In this document: one piece after another, positions 1-4,013 of the stretch | How positions within the stretch are numbered: position 1 is the stretch's first letter | Layout: each line of letters opens with the position of its first letter | NCBI GenBank assembly: GCA_031285645.1 | Contig: JAITVU010000325.1 | Span: 1 to 5,179, forward strand | From: Oscillospiraceae bacterium | GTDB taxonomy: Bacteria > Bacillota > Clostridia > Oscillospirales > Ruminococcaceae | DNA: 5,179 nucleotides | Direction of reading: 5' to 3' | The notes under the pieces: generated by a model | Database searches by the model: none | Seen by the model: the letters and a program-made list of their open reading frames with translations, nothing else | Told to the model about the DNA's origin: nothing | Position numbers and translations under genes: made by a program

Positions 1-1107
1 CAGGCGGCCTATGGCGCGGACGTTATGACACGCATTGAGAAATACGGCGCCGGTCAGGCGCAGGCTTTGACCGGCGCTGTGCGCGCCGCGCTCTCGGCCC
101 TTGCGGCGGATCTCACACAGCGTCAGGGGATTGAACCGGGCGATGTCGGCGCGGCTGTGTTCACCGGCAACACGGCGATGCTTTATATCCTGACGGGACA
201 CGATCCCGAACCCCTGTCCCGCGCGCCCTATAAGGCCGACCGCCTGTTCGGCGAAACGGTTTGCCTTGATATCGGCGGGCTTGAAAAGACGCCGATTTAT
301 TTGCCGCGCTGCGTCTCCGCGTTTGTCGGCGCCGACATCACGGCGGCGGTTCTGGCAAGCGGGATGACGACGCGTAAGGAGACGGCGCTGCTTGTTGACA
401 TCGGCACTAACGGGGAGATTGCGTTGTGGCGCGAAGGGGTGCTTTATTGCTGCTCCACAGCGGCCGGACCGGCCTTTGAGGGGGTGGGGCTGCACTGCGG
501 ATCCTTCGCGGTGCGCGGCGCTGTGGACAAAGTGCGCCTCGATAAAAGCGGCATAACGGTGTCGACTATTGGCGGCGCTGCCGCCCGCGGGCTGTGCGGC
601 AGCGGCGTCATTGACGCGATTGCGGTGTTTCTGAAATCCGGCGTGATCGATGAAACGGGGGCGATGCGGCTTGAAGGCCATCCCTTTGCGGACCGGATGA
701 CGGAAATCAACGGCGCGGCGGCATTCAGGATAGAGGGCGACATTGTTGTGACGGCGGCCGACGTGCGCGCGGTCCAGCTGGCCAAGGGGGCCCTGCGCGC
801 CGGTATTGAAACGCTCCTGCATGTGGCCGGTGTGGAAAAGGATGAGGTCGCCACCCTTTATATAGCCGGGGGCTTCGGCCATCATATGGATATGGAAAGC
901 GCCGCCGCAATCGGGCTGATCCCGCCCGAACTGGCGCCGAAATCAAAGGCTTTGGGCAACGCGGCGCAGACGGGCGCCGCCATGCTGCTGCAGAACAGGA
1001 ACCTCATCGCGCCGTCGGAGGAGACCGCGCGCGCGGCGCGAACCGTGACGCTTGCGGCCAATCCGGTCTTTATGGATTTCTATATGGAATACATGATGTT
1101 TCTGTGA
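1..1107 (+). CDS. RACo/DUF4445-type ASKHA-domain protein (corrinoid-activation ATPase family), 5'-truncated
   Basis: This is the C-terminal 368 residues of a longer protein. The frame is open from base 1, and the residues before the first ATG (QAAYGADVMTRI) already match the family, so position 25 is not the start. Visible motifs, numbered from window residue 1: GNTAM near 58, FVGAD near 106, the phosphate-binding DIGTNGE near 131, GPAFEG near 154, GLCGSGVID near 196, DVRAVQLAKGA near 255, and IAGGFG near 287 followed by IGLIP. This is the DUF4445 ASKHA ATPase fold of RACo-like proteins, which use ATP to drive reductive reactivation of corrinoid proteins in methyltransferase or acetogenic metabolism. 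Full-length members usually carry an N-terminal 2Fe-2S ferredoxin domain, which would lie outside the window. The partner methyltransferase is not visible, so the substrate corrinoid protein is unknown. The family call is firm; the exact role is inferred. Confidence 0.9.
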   Translation, partial: QAAYGADVMTRIEKYGAGQAQALTGAVRAALSALAADLTQRQGIEPGDVGAAVFTGNTAMLYILTGHDPEPLSRAPYKADRLFGETVCLDIGGLEKTPIYLPRCVSAFVGADITAAVLASGMTTRKETALLVDIGTNGEIALWREGVLYCCSTAAGPAFEGVGLHCGSFAVRGAVDKVRLDKSGITVSTIGGAAARGLCGSGVIDAIAVFLKSGVIDETGAMRLEGHPFADRMTEINGAAAFRIEGDIVVTAADVRAVQLAKGALRAGIETLLHVAGVEKDEVATLYIAGGFGHHMDMESAAAIGLIPPELAPKSKALGNAAQTGAAMLLQNRNLIAPSEETARAARTVTLAANPVFMDFYMEYMMFL

Positions 1108-1145
1108 TGTCACGGCGGTATTGAATTACAGTCGGGAGCAAGTAA

Positions 1146-1184
1146 AACAGGCGGTATCCGGAGATGAACCGGACACCGCCTGTT
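1146..1184 (-). terminator. Rho-independent terminator, probably for the leftward XRE gene
   Basis: A 16-bp stem (1146-1161 with 1169-1184) closes a 7-nt loop. The only imperfect pair, A1156 with C1174, is a mismatch in plus-strand RNA but a G-U wobble in minus-strand RNA. The U-rich tail (TTTTACTT) also lies on the minus side. Both points favour termination of transcripts from the XRE gene at 1241-1459. It may also stop the convergent RACo-type mRNA, although the plus-side tail (GACACGTTTGCTG) is poor. Confidence 0.75.
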
Positions 1185-1240
1185 GACACGTTTGCTGTTG
1201 GAAAAAGTATGGCCCTGAACGCTCTATCATACCCAAGCGC

Positions 1241-1459
1241 CTAGCGTTTTGCGGGGTCGTCTGTGCGGCCTAACAAATAATCGGTACTGACCTCGAAAAA
1301 GTCAGCAAGTTTAACGAGCAGTTCGTTGCCCGGCTCTCTATCGCCGGATTCATAAAATCGTATAGCGCGGGGAAGCACACCCAAGTACGCGGCAATGTCA
1401 GTTTGCTTTTTCCCAGACTCTATGCGCAGTTCTTTCAATCTCTCCGACAAAACAGACAT
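1241..1459 (-). CDS. XRE-family repressor 1 (72 aa)
   Basis: A compact single-domain helix-turn-helix protein. The HTH covers residues 8-40, with QTDIAAYLGV as helix 2 and its turn and LPRAIRFYESGDREP as the recognition helix and following loop. It ends in LADFFEVSTDYLLGRTDDP, the tail typical of Firmicute SOS/cI-like XRE proteins. I chose the ATG at 1459 because GGGGGA sits 4 nt upstream; a GTG four codons earlier (1471) is also open but would bury that RBS. By my count it shares 46 of 72 residues with the neighbouring repressor at 1570-1788, mostly in the C-terminal half, while recognition-helix residues 29, 30, 33 and 34 differ (L, P, I, R against S, V, Y, Q). It lies next to a consensus promoter pointing the other way whose spacer is a palindrome, so it most likely represses that promoter as a dimer. 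There is no peptidase or sensor domain, so the inducing signal is unknown. Confidence 0.9.
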   Translation of the reverse strand: MSVLSERLKELRIESGKKQTDIAAYLGVLPRAIRFYESGDREPGNELLVKLADFFEVSTDYLLGRTDDPAKR

Positions 1460-1500
1460 TATGTCCCCCACACAAAATTTTCAATCAAAATAAATATCTA

Positions 1501-1529
1501 TTGACAGGTTCGAATTGATCCGGTATAAT
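1501..1529 (+). promoter_or_regulatory. Perfect-consensus sigma-70 promoter P1
   Basis: TTGACA (1501-1506), a 17-bp spacer, then TATAAT (1524-1529); transcription should start near 1536. It points right, away from repressor 1 and straight into the 3' end of the minus-strand repressor 2 gene, so its RNA would be antisense to that gene. A promoter this close to consensus is expected to be very strong unless repressed. Confidence 0.85.
1505..1523. promoter_or_regulatory. Operator O1a in the P1 spacer
   Basis: The 19-bp site CAGGTTC-gaatt-GATCCGG is an imperfect 7-5-7 palindrome. It runs from the last two bases of the -35 box to the base before the -10 box. Its half-site matches that of the palindrome at 1541-1559 (CAGGTNC). 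A dimer bound here would block RNA polymerase. Repressor 1 is the likely ligand by proximity; binding is inferred. Confidence 0.65.
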
Positions 1530-1540
1530 AAAAACACAAA

Positions 1541-1559
1541 CAGGTACAAATTGAACCTG
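1541..1559. promoter_or_regulatory. Operator O1b downstream of the P1 start site
   Basis: CAGGTAC-aaatt-GAACCTG is a 19-bp 7-5-7 palindrome with one mismatched pair, starting 11 nt after the P1 -10 box and centred 36 bp from O1a. Read on the minus strand it forms a small hairpin followed by TTTGTGTTTTT, so it might also act as a weak terminator for repressor 2, whose stop codon is at 1570-1572. Confidence 0.65.
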
Positions 1560-1569
1560 GATCTAGCAT

Positions 1570-1788
1570 TTAGCGCGTTGCGGGGTCGTCTGTGCGGCCT
1601 AGCAAGTAATCGGCACTGACCTCGAAAAAATCGGCTAGTTTATTGATGTTCTCAATATTTGGCTCCCGGTCTCCCGATTCATAAAATTGATATGCCCGTA
1701 CAGATACCCCTAAAAGAACAGATAAATCTTTTTGTGGCGTGCCCTTTTCCAGTCTCAACTTTTTAAGCCGATCACAAAAGTCAACCAT
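1570..1788 (-). CDS. XRE-family repressor 2 (72 aa), paralog of repressor 1
   Basis: Single-domain XRE protein of the same length as its neighbour. The HTH lies in residues 8-40 (QKDLSVLLGV, then SVRAYQFYESGDREP), and the C-terminal LADFFEVSADYLLGRTDDPA is almost identical to repressor 1. The start is the ATG at 1788, preceded by TTGAGG with a 6-nt gap; the open frame continues 23 codons upstream but runs through the P2 promoter region and has no comparable RBS. Just upstream is a second exact-consensus promoter on the opposite strand with a different palindrome in its spacer. The arrangement repeats that of repressor 1 and implies a tandem duplication of the whole repressor-plus-promoter module. 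The recognition helix has changed, which fits the changed operator. P1 transcription would run antisense across the entire gene. I found no convincing minus-strand promoter; TTGAAC-N17-TAGACT, starting near 1908, is only a weak candidate. Confidence 0.9.
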   Translation of the reverse strand: MVDFCDRLKKLRLEKGTPQKDLSVLLGVSVRAYQFYESGDREPNIENINKLADFFEVSADYLLGRTDDPATR

Positions 1789-1820
1789 AAAAATCCTCAA
1801 AAAAGCAAAATAGAAAACTA

Positions 1821-1849
1821 TTGACATGTACAAAATGTGCATGTATAAT
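1821..1849 (+). promoter_or_regulatory. Perfect-consensus sigma-70 promoter P2
   Basis: TTGACA (1821-1826), a 17-bp spacer, then TATAAT (1844-1849); the start should be near 1856. It is divergent from repressor 2 and gives a ~190-nt leader into the first RHH gene at 2046. It is the duplicate of P1, with identical spacing and the same AAAAACA stretch after the -10 box but a different spacer palindrome. Confidence 0.85.
1825..1843. promoter_or_regulatory. Operator O2a in the P2 spacer
   Basis: CATGTAC-aaaat-GTGCATG is a 19-bp 7-5-7 palindrome with one mismatched pair, placed in the spacer exactly as O1a is in P1. The half-site (CATGYAC) differs from that of P1 (CAGGTNC) mainly at position 3. 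Repressor 2 is the likely ligand; binding is inferred. Confidence 0.65.
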
Positions 1850-1859
1850 AAAAACAACA

Positions 1860-1878
1860 GGCGAACAAAACGTTCGCA
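1860..1878. promoter_or_regulatory. Second palindrome (O2b) downstream of the P2 start site
   Basis: GGCGAAC-aaaac-GTTCGCA has a perfect 6-bp core (GCGAAC with GTTCGC) around a 5-bp centre and begins 10 nt after the -10 box. It mirrors O1b in position (35 bp centre to centre from O2a), but its sequence is unlike O2a. It could be a weaker operator, a site for another protein, or a stem-loop at the 5' end of the P2 mRNA. Confidence 0.5.
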
Positions 1879-1956
1879 TCACACAATCAACACAAACCCT
1901 GATAATAGTCTACCACAACCGACAGACATGTTCAAGGAAAAGCGACATGATGAAAT

Positions 1957-2002
1957 GGTACGACAACGAAAGAATGAGTAAGTATAGCCTTGACTATTTG
2001 TC
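1957..2002 (+). repeat. Cassette repeat block B, copy 1
   Basis: A 46-bp segment present again at 2332-2377 with a single difference (A1996 against T2371). It contains the -35 box (TTGACT) of the RHH cassette promoter and the first bases of the inverted repeat. Unlike copy 2, it is not preceded by block A, so the cassette array begins here. Confidence 0.9.
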
Positions 2003-2018
2003 GTTAATTAAGTAAAAT
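1990..2018 (+). promoter_or_regulatory. Promoter of the first RHH cassette
   Basis: TTGACT (1990-1995), a 17-bp spacer and TAAAAT (2013-2018), with a predicted start near 2025 and a ~20-nt leader. It would let the first RHH gene be expressed independently of P2. Confidence 0.6.
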
Positions 2019-2033
2019 AGTTTTACCGGCAAA
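1997..2033 (+). promoter_or_regulatory. Inverted repeat flanking the -10 box of cassette 1
   Basis: Arms 1997-2007 and 2023-2033 pair over 11 positions with one T-G pair and one mismatch, separated by exactly 15 nt that include the -10 box; the RBS follows immediately. The same geometry with a changed arm sequence occurs in cassette 2 (2370-2410). It fits an autoregulatory operator for the RHH protein. In a read-through mRNA from P2 it could also fold as a hairpin just before the RBS. Confidence 0.55.
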
Positions 2034-2045
2034 AGGGAGGTGGCT

Positions 2046-2216
2046 ATGCCGATCAAAAAGATGGGGCGTCCTGTCTCGGATAATCCTAAAAATTTTCGTT
2101 TAGACATTCGGTTGACAAAAGATGAACTTGAAACACTGGATGATTACTGTACACGAAAAGGCGTGAAGCGCCCCCAGGGTTTACGAGATGGGATAAAAGC
2201 TCTTAAAAAAATGTAG
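2046..2216 (+). CDS. Small ribbon-helix-helix (CopG/Arc-like) DNA-binding protein 1 (56 aa)
   Basis: The ATG at 2046 follows GGGAGG by 5 nt. The N-terminus is basic with a GRP core (KKMGRPVSDNPK), then a beta strand with alternating side chains (FRLDIRL, residues 17-23), helix A (KDELETLDDYCTRKG) and helix B (KRPQGLRDGIKALKKM). That order is the minimal ribbon-helix-helix fold, in which paired beta strands of a dimer contact the DNA major groove. The N-terminal GRP element resembles part of an AT-hook. Proteins with this GRP-x-DNPK start are common as small orphan regulators in Firmicutes. A paralog lies at 2422-2589. No toxin partner is visible, so a free-standing autorepressor is more likely than an antitoxin. 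The poly-lysine 3' end supplies the A run that forms the U tract of a convergent small RNA. Confidence 0.85.
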   Translation: MPIKKMGRPVSDNPKNFRLDIRLTKDELETLDDYCTRKGVKRPQGLRDGIKALKKM

Positions 2217-2288
2217 AGGAAGTGGCGCGATCGACAAAAGCAATACGCCACTTCCCAAACATCGACAGTTGCCAAAAGCAACCACGAC
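2205..2288 (-). ncRNA. Predicted small antisense RNA 1, overlapping the 3' end of RHH gene 1
   Basis: Minus-strand transcription from the promoter at 2323-2295 should start near 2288. The RNA would contain hairpin GTTGC-ttttg-GCAAC (2268-2282), a 10-bp hairpin with an 18-nt loop (2218-2255), then six bases and a U7 tract opposite the A run 2205-2211. That gives ~84 nt with a terminator-like end. A second copy with the same architecture is at 2578-2660. The ends are estimates, and no known RNA family is recognised. Confidence 0.55.
2218..2255 (-). terminator. Terminator-like hairpin of small RNA 1
   Basis: A perfect 10-bp stem (2218-2227 with 2246-2255) and 18-nt loop. The T-rich tail is on the minus side (TCTACATTTTTTT); there is none on the plus side (CAAACATCG). 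The 6-nt gap before the U tract is longer than in an ideal terminator. Confidence 0.55.
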
Positions 2289-2327
2289 GTAAATATTATA
2301 CCATGCGCCGTGTTTCCTTTCAAGGCT
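2278..2327. repeat. Cassette repeat block A, copy 1
   Basis: A 50-bp segment identical to 2650-2699. It contains the minus-strand promoter and the first bases of the predicted small RNA. Here it is directly followed by block B, giving a ~100-bp conserved junction between the two RHH cassettes. Confidence 0.9.
2295..2323 (-). promoter_or_regulatory. Minus-strand promoter of small RNA 1
   Basis: Read on the minus strand: TTGAAA (2323-2318), a 17-bp spacer, then TATAAT (2300-2295). TGG precedes the -10 box, giving an extended -10 as well. It fires leftward, convergent with RHH gene 1. Confidence 0.75.
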
Positions 2328-2331
2328 TGTC

Positions 2332-2377
2332 GGTACGACAACGAAAGAATGAGTAAGTATAGCCTTGACTTTTTGTC
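2332..2377 (+). repeat. Cassette repeat block B, copy 2
   Basis: The same 46-bp block as 1957-2002 with one base changed, lying 375 bp downstream. It joins block A copy 1 through a short hairpin unique to this junction (TTGTCG-gta-CGACAA, 2327-2341). Confidence 0.9.
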
Positions 2378-2393
2378 TCCAATAATACATTAT
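2365..2393 (+). promoter_or_regulatory. Promoter of the second RHH cassette
   Basis: TTGACT (2365-2370), 17 bp, CATTAT (2388-2393). The -10 is poorer than in cassette 1, but position and -35 are conserved. Read-through from cassette 1 or P2 may also supply transcripts. Confidence 0.45.
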
Positions 2394-2410
2394 GATTTTG
2401 GAGACAAAAA
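2370..2410 (+). promoter_or_regulatory. Perfect 13-bp inverted repeat flanking the -10 box of cassette 2
   Basis: TTTTTGTCTCCAA (2370-2382) and TTGGAGACAAAAA (2398-2410) are perfectly complementary and 15 nt apart. The -10 lies between the arms and GGAGG starts at the next base. It corresponds position for position to 1997-2033 but with different arm bases. It is probably the operator of the second RHH protein, or a hairpin sequestering the RBS region in a longer transcript. Confidence 0.65.
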
Positions 2411-2421
2411 GGAGGTGGAGA

Positions 2422-2589
2422 ATGTCTCAGATCAAACGAGGGCGACCAACCGACAATCCAAAACCTCACAAGCTGCAATTGAGAGTAGATGATGAAGACT
2501 TGAAAACTCTTGATGATTACTGCGATCGGCATAGCAAAAGCCGTACGGATGGATTGCGGGACGGGATAAAATGCCTCAAAAAAAAGTGA
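2422..2589 (+). CDS. Small ribbon-helix-helix (CopG/Arc-like) DNA-binding protein 2 (55 aa)
   Basis: The start at 2422 is chosen because AGGAGG (2410-2415) lies 6 nt upstream; an ATG ten codons earlier (2392) is inside the inverted repeat and has no RBS. The layout matches RHH protein 1: basic N-terminus with a canonical AT-hook core (KRGRPTDNPK), beta strand HKLQLRV, helix A (EDLKTLDDYCDRHSKS) and helix B (RTDGLRDGIKCLKKK). LDDYC and GLRDGIK are identical in the two paralogs, while the probable DNA-contact side chains of the strand differ (R-D-R in protein 1, K-Q-R here). It was probably created by duplication of the whole cassette, followed by divergence of protein and operator. Function beyond DNA binding is unknown. 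Confidence 0.85.
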   Translation: MSQIKRGRPTDNPKPHKLQLRVDDEDLKTLDDYCDRHSKSRTDGLRDGIKCLKKK

Positions 2590-2660
2590 CAGGGACGGCG
2601 CTCTCTCAGCAAGAAACACGCCGCCCCTACCTGCCGATAATTGCCAAGGGCAACCACGAC
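2578..2660 (-). ncRNA. Predicted small antisense RNA 2, overlapping the 3' end of RHH gene 2
   Basis: Same architecture as small RNA 1: a start near 2660 from the block A promoter, hairpin TTGCC-ctt-GGCAA (2641-2653), a 10-bp hairpin with an 18-nt loop (2591-2628), five bases, then U8 opposite the A run 2578-2585. The estimated length is ~83 nt. The loop sequence differs from RNA 1, while stem length, loop length and spacing are kept. Confidence 0.55.
2591..2628 (-). terminator. Terminator-like hairpin of small RNA 2
   Basis: Ten-pair stem (2591-2600 with 2619-2628). A2595 with C2624 is a mismatch if the plus strand is the RNA but a G-U wobble in minus-strand RNA. GTCAC and U8 follow on the minus side. 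Four pairs differ from the cassette 1 hairpin by compensatory changes. Confidence 0.55.
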
Positions 2661-2699
2661 GTAAATATTATACCATGCGCCGTGTTTCCTTTCAAGGCT
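2650..2699. repeat. Cassette repeat block A, copy 2
   Basis: 50 of 50 bases identical to 2278-2327, lying 372 bp downstream. It is not followed by block B; the sequence runs instead into the DUF6809-like gene, so the array ends here. Confidence 0.9.
2667..2695 (-). promoter_or_regulatory. Minus-strand promoter of small RNA 2
   Basis: TTGAAA (2695-2690), 17 bp, TATAAT (2672-2667) with TGG before the -10 box. It is identical to the copy at 2295-2323 and directed leftward over RHH gene 2. Confidence 0.75.
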
Positions 2700-2736
2700 G
2701 TCGGCATAACAAACAAGACATGAAAGGATTGACATA

Positions 2737-3036
2737 ATGGCCAGTATTTTAGAAGAATTCGCCTACGGCAACGTCTCGCCTAATGAACAGACTTTTAAGC
2801 GCGATTCCGAATACGGCAGGGCGATGGAACTGGTGGTGCGCAACGAGCAGAAATTGCTGGACAGGCTGGAAGGGGACGACAAAGACCTGTTCCGGAAGTT
2901 TGTTGACGCGCAGGGCGAAGCCGACCGGCTCGCCGCCGTAAAAAATTTCATCTATGGGTACAAACTGGGCCTGATTATGACGGCCGAGGCCTTTACAGGC
3001 ATGGATGCTTTGTATGCAGGTTGCGAAAACATATAG
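2737..3036 (+). CDS. DUF6809-like small protein (99 aa)
   Basis: The start ATG at 2737 is preceded by AAAGGA with an 8-nt gap. The N-terminus (ILEEFAYGNVSPNEQ) and the later YGYKLGLIMTAEAF segment resemble the DUF6809 family of small Firmicute proteins, whose function is not known. The protein looks soluble and largely alpha-helical, with charged segments (ELVVRNEQKLLDRLEGDDKDLFRKF) and no signal peptide or clear membrane span. Codon use is GC-rich like the flanking metabolic genes and unlike the AT-richer regulators upstream, so the acquired island probably ends just before this gene. It lies ~37 bp past block A copy 2 and has no clear promoter of its own, so it may be read by transcripts from the RHH cassettes. 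The family is recognised from memory without alignment. Confidence 0.75.
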   Translation: MASILEEFAYGNVSPNEQTFKRDSEYGRAMELVVRNEQKLLDRLEGDDKDLFRKFVDAQGEADRLAAVKNFIYGYKLGLIMTAEAFTGMDALYAGCENI

Positions 3037-3042
3037 AATCAC

Positions 3043-3079
3043 GAACCGGCATTGGCTGCAAGCCAATGCCGGTTCTTTT
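3043..3079 (+). terminator. Strong intrinsic terminator after the DUF6809-like gene
   Basis: A perfect 15-bp stem (3043-3057 with 3061-3075) with a GCA loop, followed by TTTTAG. It lies between convergent genes and probably also helps stop the SMS operon mRNA arriving on the minus strand, although the tail on that side is not U-rich. Confidence 0.9.
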
Positions 3080-3095
3080 AGTACAGGACCTTGTA

Positions 3096-4013
3096 CTATT
3101 TTAAGAATCCGTTGACAATTTGGGCTTCGGCTTCCTCCTCGGTGAGGCCGAGCGTCATAAGCTTGACAATCTGCTCGCCCGCGATTTTGCCGATGGCGGC
3201 CTCGTGGATCAAGGAAGCGTCGACGTGATTGGCCGTTATTTCGGGTATGGCGCTCACTGCGGCCGCGTCCATGATGATGGCGTCGCATTCCGAGTGGCCC
3301 ATACATTTATTGTTGCCTTTTATTTTGGAGAGGAACAGCTGCTTTGACGCCCCTTTGGCGACGGAGCGGGATACAACGTTTGTACTCGAATGCGCGCCGT
3401 CGAGCGCCACGTCAAAGACGGTTTCGGCATACTGTTCGCCGTGCGTCATCAGTTTCTCCCGCACGACAAACGACGCGTCGTCCCCGATAAAGGCGTTGGT
3501 CACACGCTTGGTGCTGTCCACACCCTCGATCTGGACGGTATCCATCTCCATAGCGCCGCCCTTATCGAGAAACACATTGGTGACGGGATTCAAAATGCGC
3601 CCGCCCGTGCCGTCGCCCGCGCCGTAATGTTTCTCCACATATTTAACCCGCGCGTTTTCCCTGATATGGAAGCTGTGGATGCCGTCGTGTTGGGAAAGAT
3701 TATCCCCGCAGTTATGGATGCCGCAGCCCGCTATGATCGTCACGTCCGCGTTTTCGCCGATGAAGAAGTCGTTGAAGACCTGTTCGACAACGCCGGATTC
3801 ACTGATGACGACGGGAATATGGACTTCCTCGCCTTTAACGCCGGGCTGCACATGGATATCAATCCCGGAGCCGTCGGCTTTGCGCTGTATCTGGATGCCG
3901 GGTGTGCTGGCCGAGCCGATGCTGCCCCCGTTGAGCCTGATGTTGAAAGCGCCGGAAGGGAAGTCCCGTATCCCGGCGACCTGGTCGAGTATATCCTGTT
4001 GAATGGCATTCAC
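3096..4013 (-). CDS. smsB: SmsB/SufB-SufD-family Fe-S cluster scaffold (305 aa)
   Basis: A SufB/SufD-family beta-helix protein, the scaffold half of a minimal SufBC-type (SMS) iron-sulfur assembly system. The start GTG at 4013 overlaps the stop of the upstream ATPase gene (GTGA), and AGGGGGG lies 10 nt before it; an upstream GTG (4043) is open but lies inside the ATPase gene. Family marks include the C-terminal core ECDAIIMDAAAVSAIPEI (about 242-259), HEAAIGKI (270-277) and GLTEEEAEAQIVNGF. Cysteines at 97, 102, 237 and 243 are candidate cluster ligands. By eye, C243 aligns with the QCDS-type cysteine of SufB, whereas the SufB DRCGAHT cysteine position holds A/V here. About 305 residues is short compared with SufB or SufD (>400) and lacks their N-terminal extension, as expected for SmsB. 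It pairs with the adjacent ATPase at translation and presumably as a complex. Confidence 0.88.
   Translation of the reverse strand: MNAIQQDILDQVAGIRDFPSGAFNIRLNGGSIGSASTPGIQIQRKADGSGIDIHVQPGVKGEEVHIPVVISESGVVEQVFNDFFIGENADVTIIAGCGIHNCGDNLSQHDGIHSFHIRENARVKYVEKHYGAGDGTGGRILNPVTNVFLDKGGAMEMDTVQIEGVDSTKRVTNAFIGDDASFVVREKLMTHGEQYAETVFDVALDGAHSSTNVVSRSVAKGASKQLFLSKIKGNNKCMGHSECDAIIMDAAAVSAIPEITANHVDASLIHEAAIGKIAGEQIVKLMTLGLTEEEAEAQIVNGFLK

Noticed and set aside
2310..2492. A 60-codon plus-strand frame, and the similar frame ending near 2015, sharing YDNERMSKYSLD as possible leader peptides
   Set aside because: The shared residues come entirely from the near-identical 46-bp block B, so conservation is at the DNA level. 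The frame runs through a promoter, an inverted repeat and another gene, and the RBS before the inner ATG is weak.
2046..2589. RHH proteins as antitoxins of a type II toxin-antitoxin system
   Set aside because: No toxin-like ORF is paired with either gene. The DUF6809-like gene is not a known toxin and is not duplicated with the cassettes.
1957..2699. CRISPR-like array
   Set aside because: Only two copies of each block occur, 372-375 bp apart, with genes between them.
2218..2705. Integron attC sites
   Set aside because: Cassette order and post-ORF hairpins are suggestive, but I could not find the RYYYAAC/GTTRRRY core sites or an integrase, and the hairpins fit a small-RNA terminator better.
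2144..2735. Minus-strand frames sharing GAWYNIYVVVA-like peptides
   Set aside because: They are translations of block A and antisense to the RHH genes. No RBS supports them, and the promoter and hairpin reading explains the conservation better.
2730..2759. TTGACA as a -35 box near the DUF6809-like start
   Set aside because: The matching -10 would fall inside the coding sequence (AAGAAT after 18 bp).
3080..3097. AGTACA-N6-TGTACT palindrome as a separate terminator or operator
   Set aside because: The stem is weak and overlaps the smsB stop codon. The neighbouring 15-bp hairpin accounts for termination.
2749..3306. A 185-codon minus-strand frame
   Set aside because: It crosses the strong terminator and is antisense to the DUF6809-like gene while overlapping smsB in another frame. 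Its composition is that of a GC-rich shadow.
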